From: an uncultured Clostridia bacterium
GTDB lineage: Bacteria; Bacillota; Clostridia; TANB77; CAG-508
Length of the DNA stretch: 57,970 bases
Direction: 5' to 3'
Assembly: GCA_944389475.1 (NCBI GenBank)
Contig: CALXMM010000014.1
Location: 1-57,970, forward strand
This document shows positions 1-9,032 of this stretch, piece after piece. Every line of letters starts with the position of its first letter. Within the stretch, counting starts at the first letter, position 1. The translations under genes and the position numbers were made by a program. The notes below the pieces were generated by a model. The model was not told where the DNA came from, made no database searches, and was given only the letters and a program-made list of their open reading frames with translations.

Positions 1-73
1 ACACAGAAGTCAAGCTCTAATGTGCCGACAATACTTACGAGTTACCTTGTTGGGAAGATAGGCTTTCGCTAGA
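1..73 (+). rRNA. rrf: 5S ribosomal RNA, 3' part (5' end lies outside the window)
   Basis: The first 70 bases match the second half of a Firmicute 5S rRNA: the loop-B/helix III block ACACAGAAGTCAAGCTC, then GTGCCGACAATACTT, then the helix IV/V block TTGTTGGGAAGATAGG. The molecule runs off the left edge, so only about 60 percent is visible. The 3' end is set at about 73, just before a T-rich stretch. This implies that an rRNA operon ends here and that the downstream genes start a new transcription unit. The exact 3' end is estimated. Confidence 0.85.
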
Positions 74-95
74 TTTTTTTTATTTTTATTATAAG

Positions 96-149
96 AAGAA
101 ATTAAAAATTAAATGTGAAATGTATATTTAATTTTTAATTTCTTTTTGT
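96..149 (+). terminator. Intrinsic terminator after the rRNA operon
   Basis: A perfect 19-bp inverted repeat (96-114 with 126-144, loop 115-125) is followed by a run of T. The stem is almost all A/T. It sits between the 5S rRNA and the next gene. Confidence 0.7.
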
Positions 150-155
150 TTTTTA

Positions 156-185
156 TTGCTTTTATAAAAATAGTAGTGCTATGAT
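156..185 (+). promoter_or_regulatory. Probable sigma-A promoter of the flavin reductase gene
   Basis: TTGCTT (156-161) and TATGAT (180-185) are separated by 18 bp. The -10 box would overlap the upstream in-frame ATG at 181, which supports the ATG at 208 as the real start. Confidence 0.45.
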
Positions 186-207
186 ATACGTTAGGAAAGG
201 TGAATAT

Positions 208-822
208 ATGGGAAGAAAAATATGGAAAGCAGGTACTTTTGAATATCCTTTACCAGTTGTAATGGTTTCTTGTGGAAATATGAAAAATAGTAATATTATA
301 ACTGTAGCTTGGACTGGAATAATAAATACTAATCCTCCACTTGTGTATATATCTATTAGACCAAATAGATATTCATATAATATCATTAAAGAAAATAAAG
401 AATTTGTTATTAATTTAACCACAACAAAATTAGCATATGCAACTGATTGGTGTGGTGTCAAATCAGGTGAAAAATATGATAAATTTAAAGAAATGAATTT
501 ACATAAAGAAAAAGCTAAGTTTGTTAAATGCCCTTTGATAAAAGAAAGTCCTGTTTCAATTGAATGTAAAGTAAAAGAAATAATTAAATTAGGATCACAT
601 GATATGTTTATAGCAGAAGTTAAATCAATTGATGCTGATGAAAAATATATAGATGAAAAAGGAGCTTTTGATATTTCTAAATGTGATTTAATTGCATATG
701 CGAATGGTGGATATTATCCTTTAGCTAAAAAAATTGGTAAATTTGGTTATTCCGTTCAGAAAAAGAAAAAATATAAAAAAAATACTAGTTCTAAAAAGGA
801 AAAAAACATAAAAAATGTCTAA
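208..822 (+). CDS. Flavin reductase-like, FMN-binding split-barrel protein
   Basis: The 204-residue protein has the fold signature of the flavin reductase family (FMN-binding split barrel). Near the N-terminus it has YPLPVVMVSCG, then NIITVAWTGIINTNPPLVYISIRP, the segment that usually lines the flavin site, and later EFVINL. Members bind FMN or a related flavin and act as NAD(P)H:flavin reductases or flavoredoxins; the substrate here is unknown. The start at 208 is chosen because AGGAAAGGTGA lies 5 bases upstream, while an ATG at 181 has no ribosome binding site. The C-terminus ends in a Lys-rich tail (KKKKYKKNTSSKKEK), which is an unusual addition. It is monocistronic, between the rRNA operon and rpmG. 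Confidence 0.8.
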   Translation: MGRKIWKAGTFEYPLPVVMVSCGNMKNSNIITVAWTGIINTNPPLVYISIRPNRYSYNIIKENKEFVINLTTTKLAYATDWCGVKSGEKYDKFKEMNLHKEKAKFVKCPLIKESPVSIECKVKEIIKLGSHDMFIAEVKSIDADEKYIDEKGAFDISKCDLIAYANGGYYPLAKKIGKFGYSVQKKKKYKKNTSSKKEKNIKNV

Positions 823-839
823 TAAATCCATTATTTTTG

Positions 840-868
840 TTGACTTATTTAAAAAAACATGATAAAAT
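840..868 (+). promoter_or_regulatory. Promoter of the rpmG-secE-nusG-rplKA operon
   Basis: TTGACT (840-845) and TAAAAT (863-868) are separated by exactly 17 bp, about 75 bases upstream of rpmG. No terminator is seen from here to the L10 leader. Confidence 0.7.
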
Positions 869-943
869 ATTCAAGCGTATGTATGAGATATTACATGGCT
901 CACATCGTTTCAAAGAAATTTTTAGTAACGGAGGTGTATGACA

Positions 944-1108
944 GTGGCAGCAAAAGGACCAAGAGAGATGATTATCTTAGAATGTACAGATTGTAAAAGA
1001 AGAAATTACACAACTTTTAAAAACAAAAGAAATAATACCGAAAGATTAGAAATAGCTAAGTATTGTAAATTCTGTAAAAAACATACTAAACATAAAGAAA
1101 CAAAATAA
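944..1108 (+). CDS. rpmG: 50S ribosomal protein L33, zinc-binding type
   Basis: This 54-residue protein contains [10 protein letters not shown] and later KYCKFCKKH, two CxxC pairs that form the zinc ribbon of the C+ form of L33. L33 sits near the E site of the large subunit. A GTG start at 944 is preferred because GGAGG (930-934) is 9 bases upstream; an in-frame ATG at 938 is only 3 bases from it. The rpmG-secE-nusG order is the usual bacterial arrangement. The gene is too short for a 60-codon cutoff but is certain by sequence. Confidence 0.93.
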   Translation: MAAKGPREMIILECTDCKRRNYTTFKNKRNNTERLEIAKYCKFCKKHTKHKETK

Positions 1109-1131
1109 GCTATTTTTAAGGAGGAAAGAAA

Positions 1132-1482
1132 ATGGCCAAAGACAAGAAAAAAGTAAATGCTAATGAAGATAAGAAAAAGAAAAATTTTTGGAGAGGTTAT
1201 AAAACAGAACTAAAAAAAGTTAAATGGCCTACACCAAAAGAACTTTTCAATAGTACAGTAGCTGTTCTTGCGATAGTATTTGTTGTTGCTGCAATAGTTA
1301 TTGTTTTAGATCTTGCTTTTGAATCTTTAAATAAATTAGAAGTTAAAGGAATTCAAAGCTTACAAAATTCTGTTGTGGTAGAAAATACTGTTGATAATAC
1401 TACAAGCTCTGATATGAATGAATTATCTGAAAATGCAATTACAGAAAATGAATTAAATGCTGCTGAAAATACAGTAGAATAA
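1132..1482 (+). CDS. secE: Preprotein translocase subunit SecE with a long C-terminal tail
   Basis: SecE clamps SecY in the Sec translocation channel. Residues 19-65 carry the family signature: an amphipathic segment (YKTELKKVKWPTPKEL) followed by one membrane helix (VAVLAIVFVVAAIVIVLDLAF). The family is usually 60-75 residues in Firmicutes, but this protein is 116. The extra roughly 50 residues after the membrane helix are acidic and rich in Asn, Glu and Thr and look disordered; by topology they would be extracytoplasmic. It lies 23 bases after rpmG and 21 before nusG, with a strong GGAGG site. Confidence 0.95.
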   Translation: MAKDKKKVNANEDKKKKNFWRGYKTELKKVKWPTPKELFNSTVAVLAIVFVVAAIVIVLDLAFESLNKLEVKGIQSLQNSVVVENTVDNTTSSDMNELSENAITENELNAAENTVE

Positions 1483-1503
1483 AAATTTGCAAGGAGGCCT
1501 ATT

Positions 1504-2034
1504 ATGTCTCAAGATGATAAAATGCAACCTAAATGGTATGTAGTTCATACTTATTCTGGGTACGAAAATAAAGTTAAAACAGACCTAGAAAAAACTGTAA
1601 AAAATAGAGAATTAGAAGATTACATATTTGATATTGTTGTTCCTATGGAAGAGCAAATAGAAATAAAAGATGGTAAAAGAAAAACAAACTTGAAAAAGGT
1701 TTTTCCAGGATATGTTTTAGTAAAAATGATCGTAACTGAAGAATCTTGGTATATTGTAAGAAATACAAGAGGTGTTACCGGTTTTGTTGGTTCAGGAACA
1801 GATCCTATTCCTCTTACTGAAGAGGAAATTAGAAAAATGGGATTTGAGCTAACAGAAGTTAATGTTGATTATGATGTTAATGACTCTGTTAAAATATTAA
1901 ATGGACCATTAGAAAACTTTGTTGGGGTTGTACAAGAAATTAATAAAGAAAAACACAAAGTTAAAGTTTTAGTTTCTATGTTTGGTAGGGAAACTCCAGT
2001 AGAACTAGAATTTTCACAAGTACAAAAGGTTTAG
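1504..2034 (+). CDS. nusG: Transcription termination/antitermination protein NusG
   Basis: The 176-residue protein has the NGN domain (KWYVVHTYSGYENKV at residues 11-25, VFPGYVLVKM in the middle) and a C-terminal KOW domain (VKILNGPLENFVGVVQEI). NusG binds the clamp of RNA polymerase, affects pausing and couples transcription to translation. It follows secE in the conserved order and starts at an ATG 7 bases after AGGAGG. Confidence 0.97.
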   Translation: MSQDDKMQPKWYVVHTYSGYENKVKTDLEKTVKNRELEDYIFDIVVPMEEQIEIKDGKRKTNLKKVFPGYVLVKMIVTEESWYIVRNTRGVTGFVGSGTDPIPLTEEEIRKMGFELTEVNVDYDVNDSVKILNGPLENFVGVVQEINKEKHKVKVLVSMFGRETPVELEFSQVQKV

Positions 2035-2053
2035 TTAAAGGAGGTGCAATGAG

Positions 2054-2482
2054 ATGGCAGAGAAAGAAGTTGTAAATGTAATTAAATTACAAATAGAAGC
2101 TGGTAAAGCTACTCCAGCTCCACCAGTAGGTCCAGCATTAGGTTCAAGTGGTGTTAACATTATGCAATTTGTTAAGGAATTTAATGATAGAACTGCAAAT
2201 CAACCTGGAATGATAATCCCTGTTGTTATAACAGTTTACAAAGATAAATCATTTACTTTCATTACAAAAGTTCCACCAGTTGCTGTACTTATTAAAAAAG
2301 CATTAAAAATTGAAAAAGGTTCAGGAAAACCTAATAAAGATAAAGTAGCAAAAATGACAACAGAACAAGTTAAAGCTATAGCAGAACAAAAAATGGAAGA
2401 CTTAAATGCAGCATCACTAGAAGCTGCTATGAGTATGGTAAAAGGAACAGCTCGTAGTATGGGAGTTGTAGTAGAAGATTAA
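2054..2482 (+). CDS. rplK: 50S ribosomal protein L11
   Basis: This 142-residue protein shows the L11 N-terminal proline-rich motif [18 protein letters not shown] and the 23S rRNA-binding C-terminal domain. L11 binds the GTPase-associated centre of 23S rRNA and is needed for stringent-response sensing by RelA. It follows nusG by 19 bases with an AAAGGAGGTG ribosome binding site and precedes rplA, as in most bacteria. Confidence 0.97.
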   Translation: MAEKEVVNVIKLQIEAGKATPAPPVGPALGSSGVNIMQFVKEFNDRTANQPGMIIPVVITVYKDKSFTFITKVPPVAVLIKKALKIEKGSGKPNKDKVAKMTTEQVKAIAEQKMEDLNAASLEAAMSMVKGTARSMGVVVED

Positions 2483-2531
2483 TAATTAAATTGGGAGAAT
2501 GCAAATTCGTTAAAACCAAAGGAGGTAAAAA

Positions 2532-3215
2532 ATGAAAAGAGGAAAGAAATATCAAGAAGCAGAAAAGCTTGTTGAAAAAGGTAAATTATATGATGCTAAA
2601 GAAGCTTTAGAATTGATTGAAAAAATGCCTAAAGCAAATTTTGATGAAACAGTTGAGTTACATGTGAAATTAGGTGTTGATTCAAAACATGCTGAACAAC
2701 AAGTTAGAGGTACAGTTGTACTTCCTAATGGTACAGGAAAAACTTTAAAAGTTCTTGTATTTGCAAAAGGTGATAAAGCTAAAGAAGCTGAAGAAGCTGG
2801 AGCAGATTTTGTTGGAGCTGAAGAATTAATACCAAAAATAGAGAAAGAGAATTGGTTTGATTATGATGTAATAGTTGCTACACCAAACATGATGGGTGTT
2901 GTAGGAAGACTTGGAAAGATTTTAGGACCAAAAGGATTAATGCCAAATCCTAAATCTGGAACAGTTACTATGGATGTAGCTAAAGCTATACAAGAAATTA
3001 AATCAGGAAAAGTTGAATATAGATTAGATAAAACTAATATTATTCATCTTGGATTTGGAAAGGTTTCATTTGGAGCTGATAAGCTAGAAGAAAACTATAA
3101 AACAGTTATAGATGCTATTATAAAAGCAAAACCAGCTGCAGCAAAAGGACAATACATTAAGAGTGTTGCTATTGCAAAAACAATGGGACCAAGTGTATAT
3201 ATTAATCAAAAATAA
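2532..3215 (+). CDS. rplA: 50S ribosomal protein L1
   Basis: The 227-residue protein has the L1 signature [14 protein letters not shown] and [12 protein letters not shown] around residues 125-145. L1 forms the mobile L1 stalk that helps release deacylated tRNA, and in many bacteria it represses its own operon by binding mRNA. It is followed by the L10 leader, so transcription may be attenuated between rplA and rplJ. Confidence 0.97.
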   Translation: MKRGKKYQEAEKLVEKGKLYDAKEALELIEKMPKANFDETVELHVKLGVDSKHAEQQVRGTVVLPNGTGKTLKVLVFAKGDKAKEAEEAGADFVGAEELIPKIEKENWFDYDVIVATPNMMGVVGRLGKILGPKGLMPNPKSGTVTMDVAKAIQEIKSGKVEYRLDKTNIIHLGFGKVSFGADKLEENYKTVIDAIIKAKPAAAKGQYIKSVAIAKTMGPSVYINQK

Positions 3216-3222
3216 ATTTATA

Positions 3223-3330
3223 TTAGCCAAAGAAAGTAGGCATAAAATAAGTCCTACCGAGGCAAAAAAAGTGCGGATTATCCTAATCTTTATTGCCTCG
3301 ATGATGGCTAAAGATTAGGATTTATTTATT
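3223..3330 (+). promoter_or_regulatory. Ribosomal protein L10 leader with attenuator
   Basis: The 132-base rplA-rplJ spacer folds like the known L10 leader. A closing helix TTAGCCA/TGGCTAA (3223-3229 with 3305-3311) surrounds two arms: GTAGG/CCTAC (3236-3240 with 3253-3257) and CGAGGCAA/TTGCCTCG (3258-3265 with 3293-3300). A competing 13-bp helix, 3280-3292 with 3309-3321, is followed by a U-rich stretch. It shares bases with the closing helix, so the two states exclude each other. From family knowledge, free L10(L12)4 binds the leader and lowers rplJL expression; the terminator switch here is inferred from base pairing. Confidence 0.85.
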
Positions 3331-3347
3331 TAGGAGGTGAATACTAA

Positions 3348-3851
3348 ATGGCAAATCAAAAAGTTATAGAAAGAAAAAAATCAGAAGTATCAGAGCTAGC
3401 AGACAAAATCAAAGAAGCTAAATTAGTATTATTAACAGATTACAGAGGAATTTCTGTAGAAGATGTTACAGGGTTAAGAGCTAATTTAAGAAAAGTTAAT
3501 GGCGATTATAAAGTTATTAAGAATAATATCACAAGAAGAGCTTTGAAAGAGGCTGAGATTGAAGGACTAGAAGATTTATTAGTTGGACCAACAGCTGTTG
3601 TTCTTTCTAATGAAGATTACCTTGAGCCTTTAAAAGCAGTTTATGAATATGCAAAAGATAGCGAAACTTATAAAATTAAGGGTGGAGTTATCAATGGAAA
3701 GGTTATGACTACAGAGGAATTAATAACTCTTGCAAAATTACCATCAAGAGAGACACTTATATCTATGCTTGCAGGTGCTTTACTTGGAAATATTTCAAAA
3801 CTTGCAGTTGCATTAGATCAAGTTAGAGCTCAAAAAGAAACAAATGAATAA
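3348..3851 (+). CDS. rplJ: 50S ribosomal protein L10
   Basis: L10 is the base of the L7/L12 stalk: it binds 23S rRNA with L11 and carries L12 dimers on its C-terminal helix. The 167-residue sequence has the N-terminal domain (VLLTDYRGISVEDVTGLR) and the C-terminal helix with the family end LLGNISKLAVALDQV. The start has TAGGAGGTGA 8 bases upstream. It forms a pair with rplL behind an autoregulatory leader. Confidence 0.97.
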   Translation: MANQKVIERKKSEVSELADKIKEAKLVLLTDYRGISVEDVTGLRANLRKVNGDYKVIKNNITRRALKEAEIEGLEDLLVGPTAVVLSNEDYLEPLKAVYEYAKDSETYKIKGGVINGKVMTTEELITLAKLPSRETLISMLAGALLGNISKLAVALDQVRAQKETNE

Positions 3852-3917
3852 TATTATAAAGTTTAAATATTAGAGTAGTGGACTTAAACCACAAATTAAA
3901 TTTAGGAGGAATAAAAA

Positions 3918-4283
3918 ATGACTATAGTAGAAGAATTATTAGAAAAAATTGATGGTTTAACAGTAGTTGAATTATCAGAATTAGTTAAAGGAATCGAAGA
4001 AAAATATGGAGTATCTGCAGCAGCAGTAGCAGCACCAGCTGCAGCCGGAGCTGCACCAGCAGCTGAGGAAAAATCATCTTTTGATGTTGTATTAAAAGAA
4101 GTTGGACCAAATAAAATCCAAGTAATTAAAGCTGTTAGAGATGTTACAGGTTTAGGATTAAAAGAAGCTAAAGACTTAGTTGATGGAGCTCCAAAAACAG
4201 TTAAAGAAGGAGTAGCTAAAGACGAAGCAGAAGAAATGAAAGAAAAATTTACTGCAGCAGGAGCTGTTGTAGAATTAGCATAA
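3918..4283 (+). CDS. rplL: 50S ribosomal protein L7/L12
   Basis: The 121-residue stalk protein recruits translational GTPases. It shows an N-terminal dimerisation domain, an Ala/Pro/Gly hinge ([16 protein letters not shown]) at about residues 35-50, and the C-terminal factor-binding domain ([16 protein letters not shown]). It follows rplJ by 66 bases and is followed directly by a terminator. In most Firmicutes rpoB comes next; here it does not. Confidence 0.98.
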   Translation: MTIVEELLEKIDGLTVVELSELVKGIEEKYGVSAAAVAAPAAAGAAPAAEEKSSFDVVLKEVGPNKIQVIKAVRDVTGLGLKEAKDLVDGAPKTVKEGVAKDEAEEMKEKFTAAGAVVELA

Positions 4284-4290
4284 TTATAGT

Positions 4291-4328
4291 AAAAAGAGAT
4301 TGCATAATATATGCAATTTCTTTTTTTT
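4291..4328 (+). terminator. Intrinsic terminator after rplL
   Basis: The stem 4291-4305 with 4311-4325 (core ATTGCAT/ATGCAAT, one G-U pair) has a 5-base loop and is followed by eight T. It ends the rpmG-to-rplL unit. Confidence 0.85.
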
Positions 4329-4359
4329 ATGATATAATCTCTTTCAAGGAGGAATTAGT

Positions 4360-5061
4360 ATGGAAAAATATGTGGGAGTTATTGCTGCAATGCCGGAAGA
4401 AATGGAGGCAATAAAATCAAAGATAAAGAATTTAAAAGAAATAGATATTTTTAATTTAAAGTTTTTTGAGGGAAAAATAGGAAAACAAAAAATAATTTTA
4501 GTAAAATGTGGTGTTGGTAAAGTAAATGCAGCAAGAACAACTCAAATTATGATAGATAAATTTGATATAGATTATATTGTTAATATAGGTTCAGCTGGTA
4601 GTATAAATGATGATGTAAATTATGGAGATATTGTAATAGGAAAGTATGTTGTTCAACATGATTTTGATATTACAGCATTTGGACATGAAAAAGGTTATAT
4701 TAGCAATATAGGGGTCAAATTAGAAAGCAATTCTAAATTAATTAAGAGATGCGAATATGTAATAAAAAACATGAAAAATAATGATTATAAATGTGTTATA
4801 GGAACGGTTGCAACTGGCGATATATTTTGCACAAATAAAAAAATGAAGGATAAAATACGTACTAAATTTGATGCTGATTGTGTCGAAATGGAAGGTGCTG
4901 CTATTGCACAAGTTGCTTATTTATCTAATACGCCTTTTATAATTATAAGATCAATTTCAGATACACCTAATGGAGAAAATCAAATTGACTTTAATAAATA
5001 TTTAAAAATGGCTGCAGATAGATGTTCTACTTTTATTGAAGATTTAATGAATGCAAATTAA
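4360..5061 (+). CDS. mtnN: 5'-methylthioadenosine/S-adenosylhomocysteine nucleosidase
   Basis: The enzyme hydrolyses methylthioadenosine and S-adenosylhomocysteine to adenine plus the thio-sugar, recycling by-products of SAM chemistry. The 233-residue protein matches the MTAN/Pfs family: IAAMPEEMEAI at the start, NIGSAGSINDDVNYGD in the middle, ATGDIF, then CVEMEGAAIAQVA, which contains the substrate-binding Met-Glu pair, and RSISDTPNG, which contains the catalytic Asp. It appears to be a single-gene unit between two promoter or terminator regions. Confidence 0.93.
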   Translation: MEKYVGVIAAMPEEMEAIKSKIKNLKEIDIFNLKFFEGKIGKQKIILVKCGVGKVNAARTTQIMIDKFDIDYIVNIGSAGSINDDVNYGDIVIGKYVVQHDFDITAFGHEKGYISNIGVKLESNSKLIKRCEYVIKNMKNNDYKCVIGTVATGDIFCTNKKMKDKIRTKFDADCVEMEGAAIAQVAYLSNTPFIIIRSISDTPNGENQIDFNKYLKMAADRCSTFIEDLMNAN

Positions 5062-5070
5062 TAAGATAAA

Positions 5071-5099
5071 TTGACTTTTTGCTTAATTCATTATATACT
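5071..5099 (+). promoter_or_regulatory. Sigma-A promoter of the NlpC/P60 gene
   Basis: TTGACT (5071-5076) and TATACT (5094-5099) are separated by 17 bp, about 60 bases upstream of the start codon. Confidence 0.7.
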
Positions 5100-5160
5100 T
5101 ATACCTATGAAAAGAGATTAAATATAAACAATATATTATTTTCTAAGGAGAAGAAGAAGG

Positions 5161-6585
5161 ATGTACAAAAAGAAGATATTAATAGTTTTAATAATTATAG
5201 CATTACTTTCTGTAATGACTGTTGTGTCTAATGCTTCTACAGATGGTGTAATCACAGGGGAAACAGTTAAATTGCGTAAAGGACCAAGTTTAGATGCTGG
5301 ACTTGTAACTTTACTTTCTGTAGATAATAAGGTTGAAGTTTTATCTAAAAATGGTGATTGGTACCAAGTTAAATATAAGAATTATGAAGGATATGTTTAT
5401 GCTGATTATATAGAGGTTAATGGAGAAGTAGAAGACACTACAAATAATAATACTACTCAAACTAATGATGTAGATAATGTAAATACTACGGCAACAGATA
5501 ATAATACCGTAGAAAATACCACTGTTGCAAATGAAATTACTAATACAGCAATAGAAAATTCTGATACAAATAATACGGTAGATACTACGAGTAGTGGTAC
5601 TGATAATACAAATCTTATTGGAACAAGCCAAATATTAACAGTCGAAACAGCATTAAAAATATTACCTTTAATAAATTCAGATAACTTAGAGACTTTGGCA
5701 AAAGACACAGTTGTAACTGTGAACGATCAAGCAAATGGATGGGCTTTTGTGTCAAATGGAGCTGTATCTGGTTGGGTTAGAGAAGATAATTTAACACCTT
5801 CTCAAGAAAATACCGATTCTAGTGCGGGAGAAAATTCACCAGAAAGTACTGATTCTAATGCGGAAGAAAATCCATCAGAAGATACAAATACAGATACTCA
5901 ACCAGCAGAAGAAAATCAAACAGAGACACCGGAAACTAAAACTGGATATATTAGTGCAGGAAGTGTAAATGTTAGAGAATCAGCAAGTACTTCAGCAAAT
6001 GTTATAATAACACTAACTAGAAATACTGAAGTTACTATAGAGAGCGAAGAAAATGGATGGGCAAAAATTTCTACAAGTAGTGGAGTTAATGGATATGTAT
6101 CAAACCAATATATATCAGAACAGCAGGTTCAAGAAACAAACAGAGGAAGTAGTGAAAGAACAGAAAATATACAAACTAAAGTAGAAACAAAAGAGGCAAA
6201 AACCGCAAATACATCTAGTAAAGGTGCAGATGTTGTGGATTATGCCAAAACTTTAATTGGAAAAGCTTATGTTTATGGGGGAGTAGGACCTAATTCATTT
6301 GATTGCTCAGGATTTACCAAATTTGTATATGGTAGATTTGGTGTAAATTTATTACATTCAGCATCAGCACAAGCCAATGTTGGAACTACCATTTCTAAAT
6401 CTAATCTAAATTTGGGAGATATGGTGTTTTTTTCACAAGGTGGTAGTTCAATAGGACATGTGGGAATCTATGTTGGAAATAATAGTTTTATACATGCTGC
6501 AAATCCACAAAAAGGAGTAGTAATAACATCTTTATCAGATGGATATTATACTAGGAATTATATAACAGCGAAAAGAGTGTTATAA
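5161..6585 (+). CDS. Secreted cell-wall hydrolase with three SH3 domains and an NlpC/P60 domain
   Basis: A signal peptide (MYKKK then a hydrophobic run to about residue 26) sends this 474-residue protein out of the cell. Bacterial SH3 domains lie at about 28-86, 157-211 and 261-318. The second is more diverged and lacks the usual VNVR strand. Linkers are Asn/Thr-rich (about 92-150) and Ser/Glu/Pro-rich (about 212-260). The NlpC/P60 peptidase domain at 355-474 has Cys382 in DCSGF, His433 in GHVGIYVG and His445 in FIHA. Such enzymes cut the peptide stems of peptidoglycan, usually next to D-Glu. It shares a transcription direction with comEC, 24 bases downstream. Confidence 0.92.
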   Translation: MYKKKILIVLIIIALLSVMTVVSNASTDGVITGETVKLRKGPSLDAGLVTLLSVDNKVEVLSKNGDWYQVKYKNYEGYVYADYIEVNGEVEDTTNNNTTQTNDVDNVNTTATDNNTVENTTVANEITNTAIENSDTNNTVDTTSSGTDNTNLIGTSQILTVETALKILPLINSDNLETLAKDTVVTVNDQANGWAFVSNGAVSGWVREDNLTPSQENTDSSAGENSPESTDSNAEENPSEDTNTDTQPAEENQTETPETKTGYISAGSVNVRESASTSANVIITLTRNTEVTIESEENGWAKISTSSGVNGYVSNQYISEQQVQETNRGSSERTENIQTKVETKEAKTANTSSKGADVVDYAKTLIGKAYVYGGVGPNSFDCSGFTKFVYGRFGVNLLHSASAQANVGTTISKSNLNLGDMVFFSQGGSSIGHVGIYVGNNSFIHAANPQKGVVITSLSDGYYTRNYITAKRVL

Positions 6586-6609
6586 TGGGGCAATAAGAAT
6601 CGAGGTAAT

Positions 6610-8970
6610 TTGAAAAGACCAATTGTAATAATATTAATTTCTTATATTATAGGTATTTTAGGGGGCTTATACTTAAAAAGTATGGCCTTTATTTTTTTTA
6701 TTGCTATTATAATAATATTAATTAAAAAAATTAATAATAAGTATATTAGATTTCTAAGAAGATTTTTTCAAAAATATACAGAAATATTAATTTTAGTTTC
6801 AGTAATTTTAGGATATATTCATACTATAATATTAGAAAATAAGTATGATACATTATATATGGATAATCAAGAAATTAGTGAGGATTGCATAATTATTGGT
6901 GAAAAAGAAGAAAAACAATATAATGATTTATATAAAGTTAAAATTGTAAATAGCAAATATGAAAAACGAAATGGAACTTATATGTATATTAGAGTTAATA
7001 AAAAAAATAATATTAAGTATGGAAATCTTATACATATAACCGGAAATTACGTAGAGCCAGATGTAGATAGAAATGAGAAGGGATTTAATTATAAAAATTA
7101 TTTAAAGACTCTTAAAATATTTGGAACAATCGATATAAAAAATTATTATGTTGTAAAAGAAGAAAGCATCAATAAATTATTATTATATTCAAATAAATTA
7201 AAACAAAGATTGAAAAATAATGTAGAAACGGTAATAACAAAAGATGAAAATAGTAGTTTACTTATTGGAATGCTAATTGGTGATATCGAGAATTTGAGTG
7301 AAGAAATAGAAGAAGATTTTTTAAATAGTAATTTGTATCATATTCTATCAGTATCTGGAGGGCAAGTTTCTAATATTATTATTGGAATTACAATCATGTG
7401 TAAAGTATTAAAAATACATAAAAGAATAATGGATGTAATTTGTATTATTATATTATTTGAATTTATGTTTATTACAGGATTAACACCATCAATTATTAGA
7501 GCTTGTATAATGTGTATAATAAGCTTAATTGGAGGATTGATATATAGAAAATATGATATAGCAAATAGTTTTGGAATATCATTGCTAATTATACTAATAG
7601 ATAATCCACATGCAATAAATAGCTTAAGTGTTCTGTTATCATATTTTGGATTTTTAGGAATAATCGTTTTGGGAAGTTTTTTTATAAAAAGAGTTAATAA
7701 GAGAGTAAAAAATAATATTATTAGATATATATTAAATATAGTAATTAGCTCTATAGCTGCACAAATTTTTATTTTTCCTATAATATTATATATTTTCGGT
7801 ACAATTTCTTTAACTTTTATTTTTTCAAATTTAATAATTATTCCATTATCTTCGATAATTACAATAATCGGATTTTTTATTGCAATATGTCCGTTGAAAA
7901 TTCTAGGAGTAATAGAACCTTTGATAACTATAACAATACATATTGTTAAATTTTTTTCTAATATAAGTATTTCTAAAATTTATTTTATTGCTCCAAATAT
8001 TGTAGAAATAGTAATTTATTATGTTTTTATTATATATGTCTATTACCTGGTTAGGAGAGATTATATTTATAAAATAAAACATTTTTTTCATAAATATAAA
8101 GTGCATTTAATATCTTTATTTCTTTTATGCATATTAGCTATATTTATTTATCAATTTTCCCCAAAAAAAATAAAAATAAATTTTATAGATGTGGGTCAAG
8201 GTGACTGTACTTTGGTGACTACGAAATATAATAAGAAAATATTAATAGATGGGGGTGGTTCAGAGTTTAATTCAACCTTTGATGTTGGTGAAAAAACTGT
8301 ATTACCTTATCTATTAAAGAAAAAAATTTTGAAATTAGATTATATTATTGTTTCACACTTTGATTCTGATCATGTTGGAGGTTTATTTACTGTTATAAAG
8401 GAATTAAATGTAAAGAACATAATAATAGGAAAACAATTTGAATATTCAGATAATTATAAAAAACTTTTAGAAATAATAAAAGATAAAAAAATTAAACTTT
8501 ATATAGTAGAGATGGGACAAAAAATAAATATAGATAAAGATACATATATGGATATTTTATGGCCAAGTAATGAGTATAAAATAACAGATAATTCGATAAA
8601 CAATAATTCTCTTGTTTTTAAATTAAATACAGCCTGTAAATCGATTCTATTTACAGGAGATATAGAAGAGGTTGCTGAAAAAGCAATTCTAAAACAATAT
8701 ACTAATAATTTAAAAAAATTAAAAGCAGATATTATAAAAATAGCACATCACGGATCTAAAACATCTTCTTCTGTAGAATTTTTAAATGCAGTTAGGCCAA
8801 AGATAGCTTTAATTGGAGTAGGTAAAAATAATAAGTTTGGACATCCAAGTGAAATTACTTTAAAAAATTTAAAAAATATTGGTTGTAGTATTTTTAGAAC
8901 GGATGAAAAAGGAGAAATACAATTTTCTATAAGAGATAGCGGAGAAATTTTTGGTAAAGTGCATTTATAA
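6610..8970 (+). CDS. comEC: ComEC/Rec2 DNA-uptake channel
   Basis: ComEC carries one DNA strand across the membrane during competence. The 786-residue protein has N-terminal membrane helices and a small soluble domain (about 85-180), a multi-helix competence domain (about 215-500, with YHILSVSGGQVSNI), and a C-terminal metallo-beta-lactamase domain (about 510-786) with DVGQGDCTLV, HFDSDHVGG and AHHGSKTSSS. All three regions are present, so it looks intact. The start is a TTG with only GAGG at 6602-6605 as ribosome binding site, suggesting weak translation. Other competence genes are not nearby. Confidence 0.93.
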   Translation: MKRPIVIILISYIIGILGGLYLKSMAFIFFIAIIIILIKKINNKYIRFLRRFFQKYTEILILVSVILGYIHTIILENKYDTLYMDNQEISEDCIIIGEKEEKQYNDLYKVKIVNSKYEKRNGTYMYIRVNKKNNIKYGNLIHITGNYVEPDVDRNEKGFNYKNYLKTLKIFGTIDIKNYYVVKEESINKLLLYSNKLKQRLKNNVETVITKDENSSLLIGMLIGDIENLSEEIEEDFLNSNLYHILSVSGGQVSNIIIGITIMCKVLKIHKRIMDVICIIILFEFMFITGLTPSIIRACIMCIISLIGGLIYRKYDIANSFGISLLIILIDNPHAINSLSVLLSYFGFLGIIVLGSFFIKRVNKRVKNNIIRYILNIVISSIAAQIFIFPIILYIFGTISLTFIFSNLIIIPLSSIITIIGFFIAICPLKILGVIEPLITITIHIVKFFSNISISKIYFIAPNIVEIVIYYVFIIYVYYLVRRDYIYKIKHFFHKYKVHLISLFLLCILAIFIYQFSPKKIKINFIDVGQGDCTLVTTKYNKKILIDGGGSEFNSTFDVGEKTVLPYLLKKKILKLDYIIVSHFDSDHVGGLFTVIKELNVKNIIIGKQFEYSDNYKKLLEIIKDKKIKLYIVEMGQKINIDKDTYMDILWPSNEYKITDNSINNNSLVFKLNTACKSILFTGDIEEVAEKAILKQYTNNLKKLKADIIKIAHHGSKTSSSVEFLNAVRPKIALIGVGKNNKFGHPSEITLKNLKNIGCSIFRTDEKGEIQFSIRDSGEIFGKVHL

Positions 8971-9032
8971 AATGTATAAATTTGCTAATAATTCTACATA
9001 ATAATATAAAACAGAAAGAAAGCAGGGATTAT

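Noticed and set aside
181..207. Upstream ATG at 181 for the flavin reductase gene
   Set aside because: It overlaps a likely -10 box and has no ribosome binding site, while the ATG at 208 has a good one.
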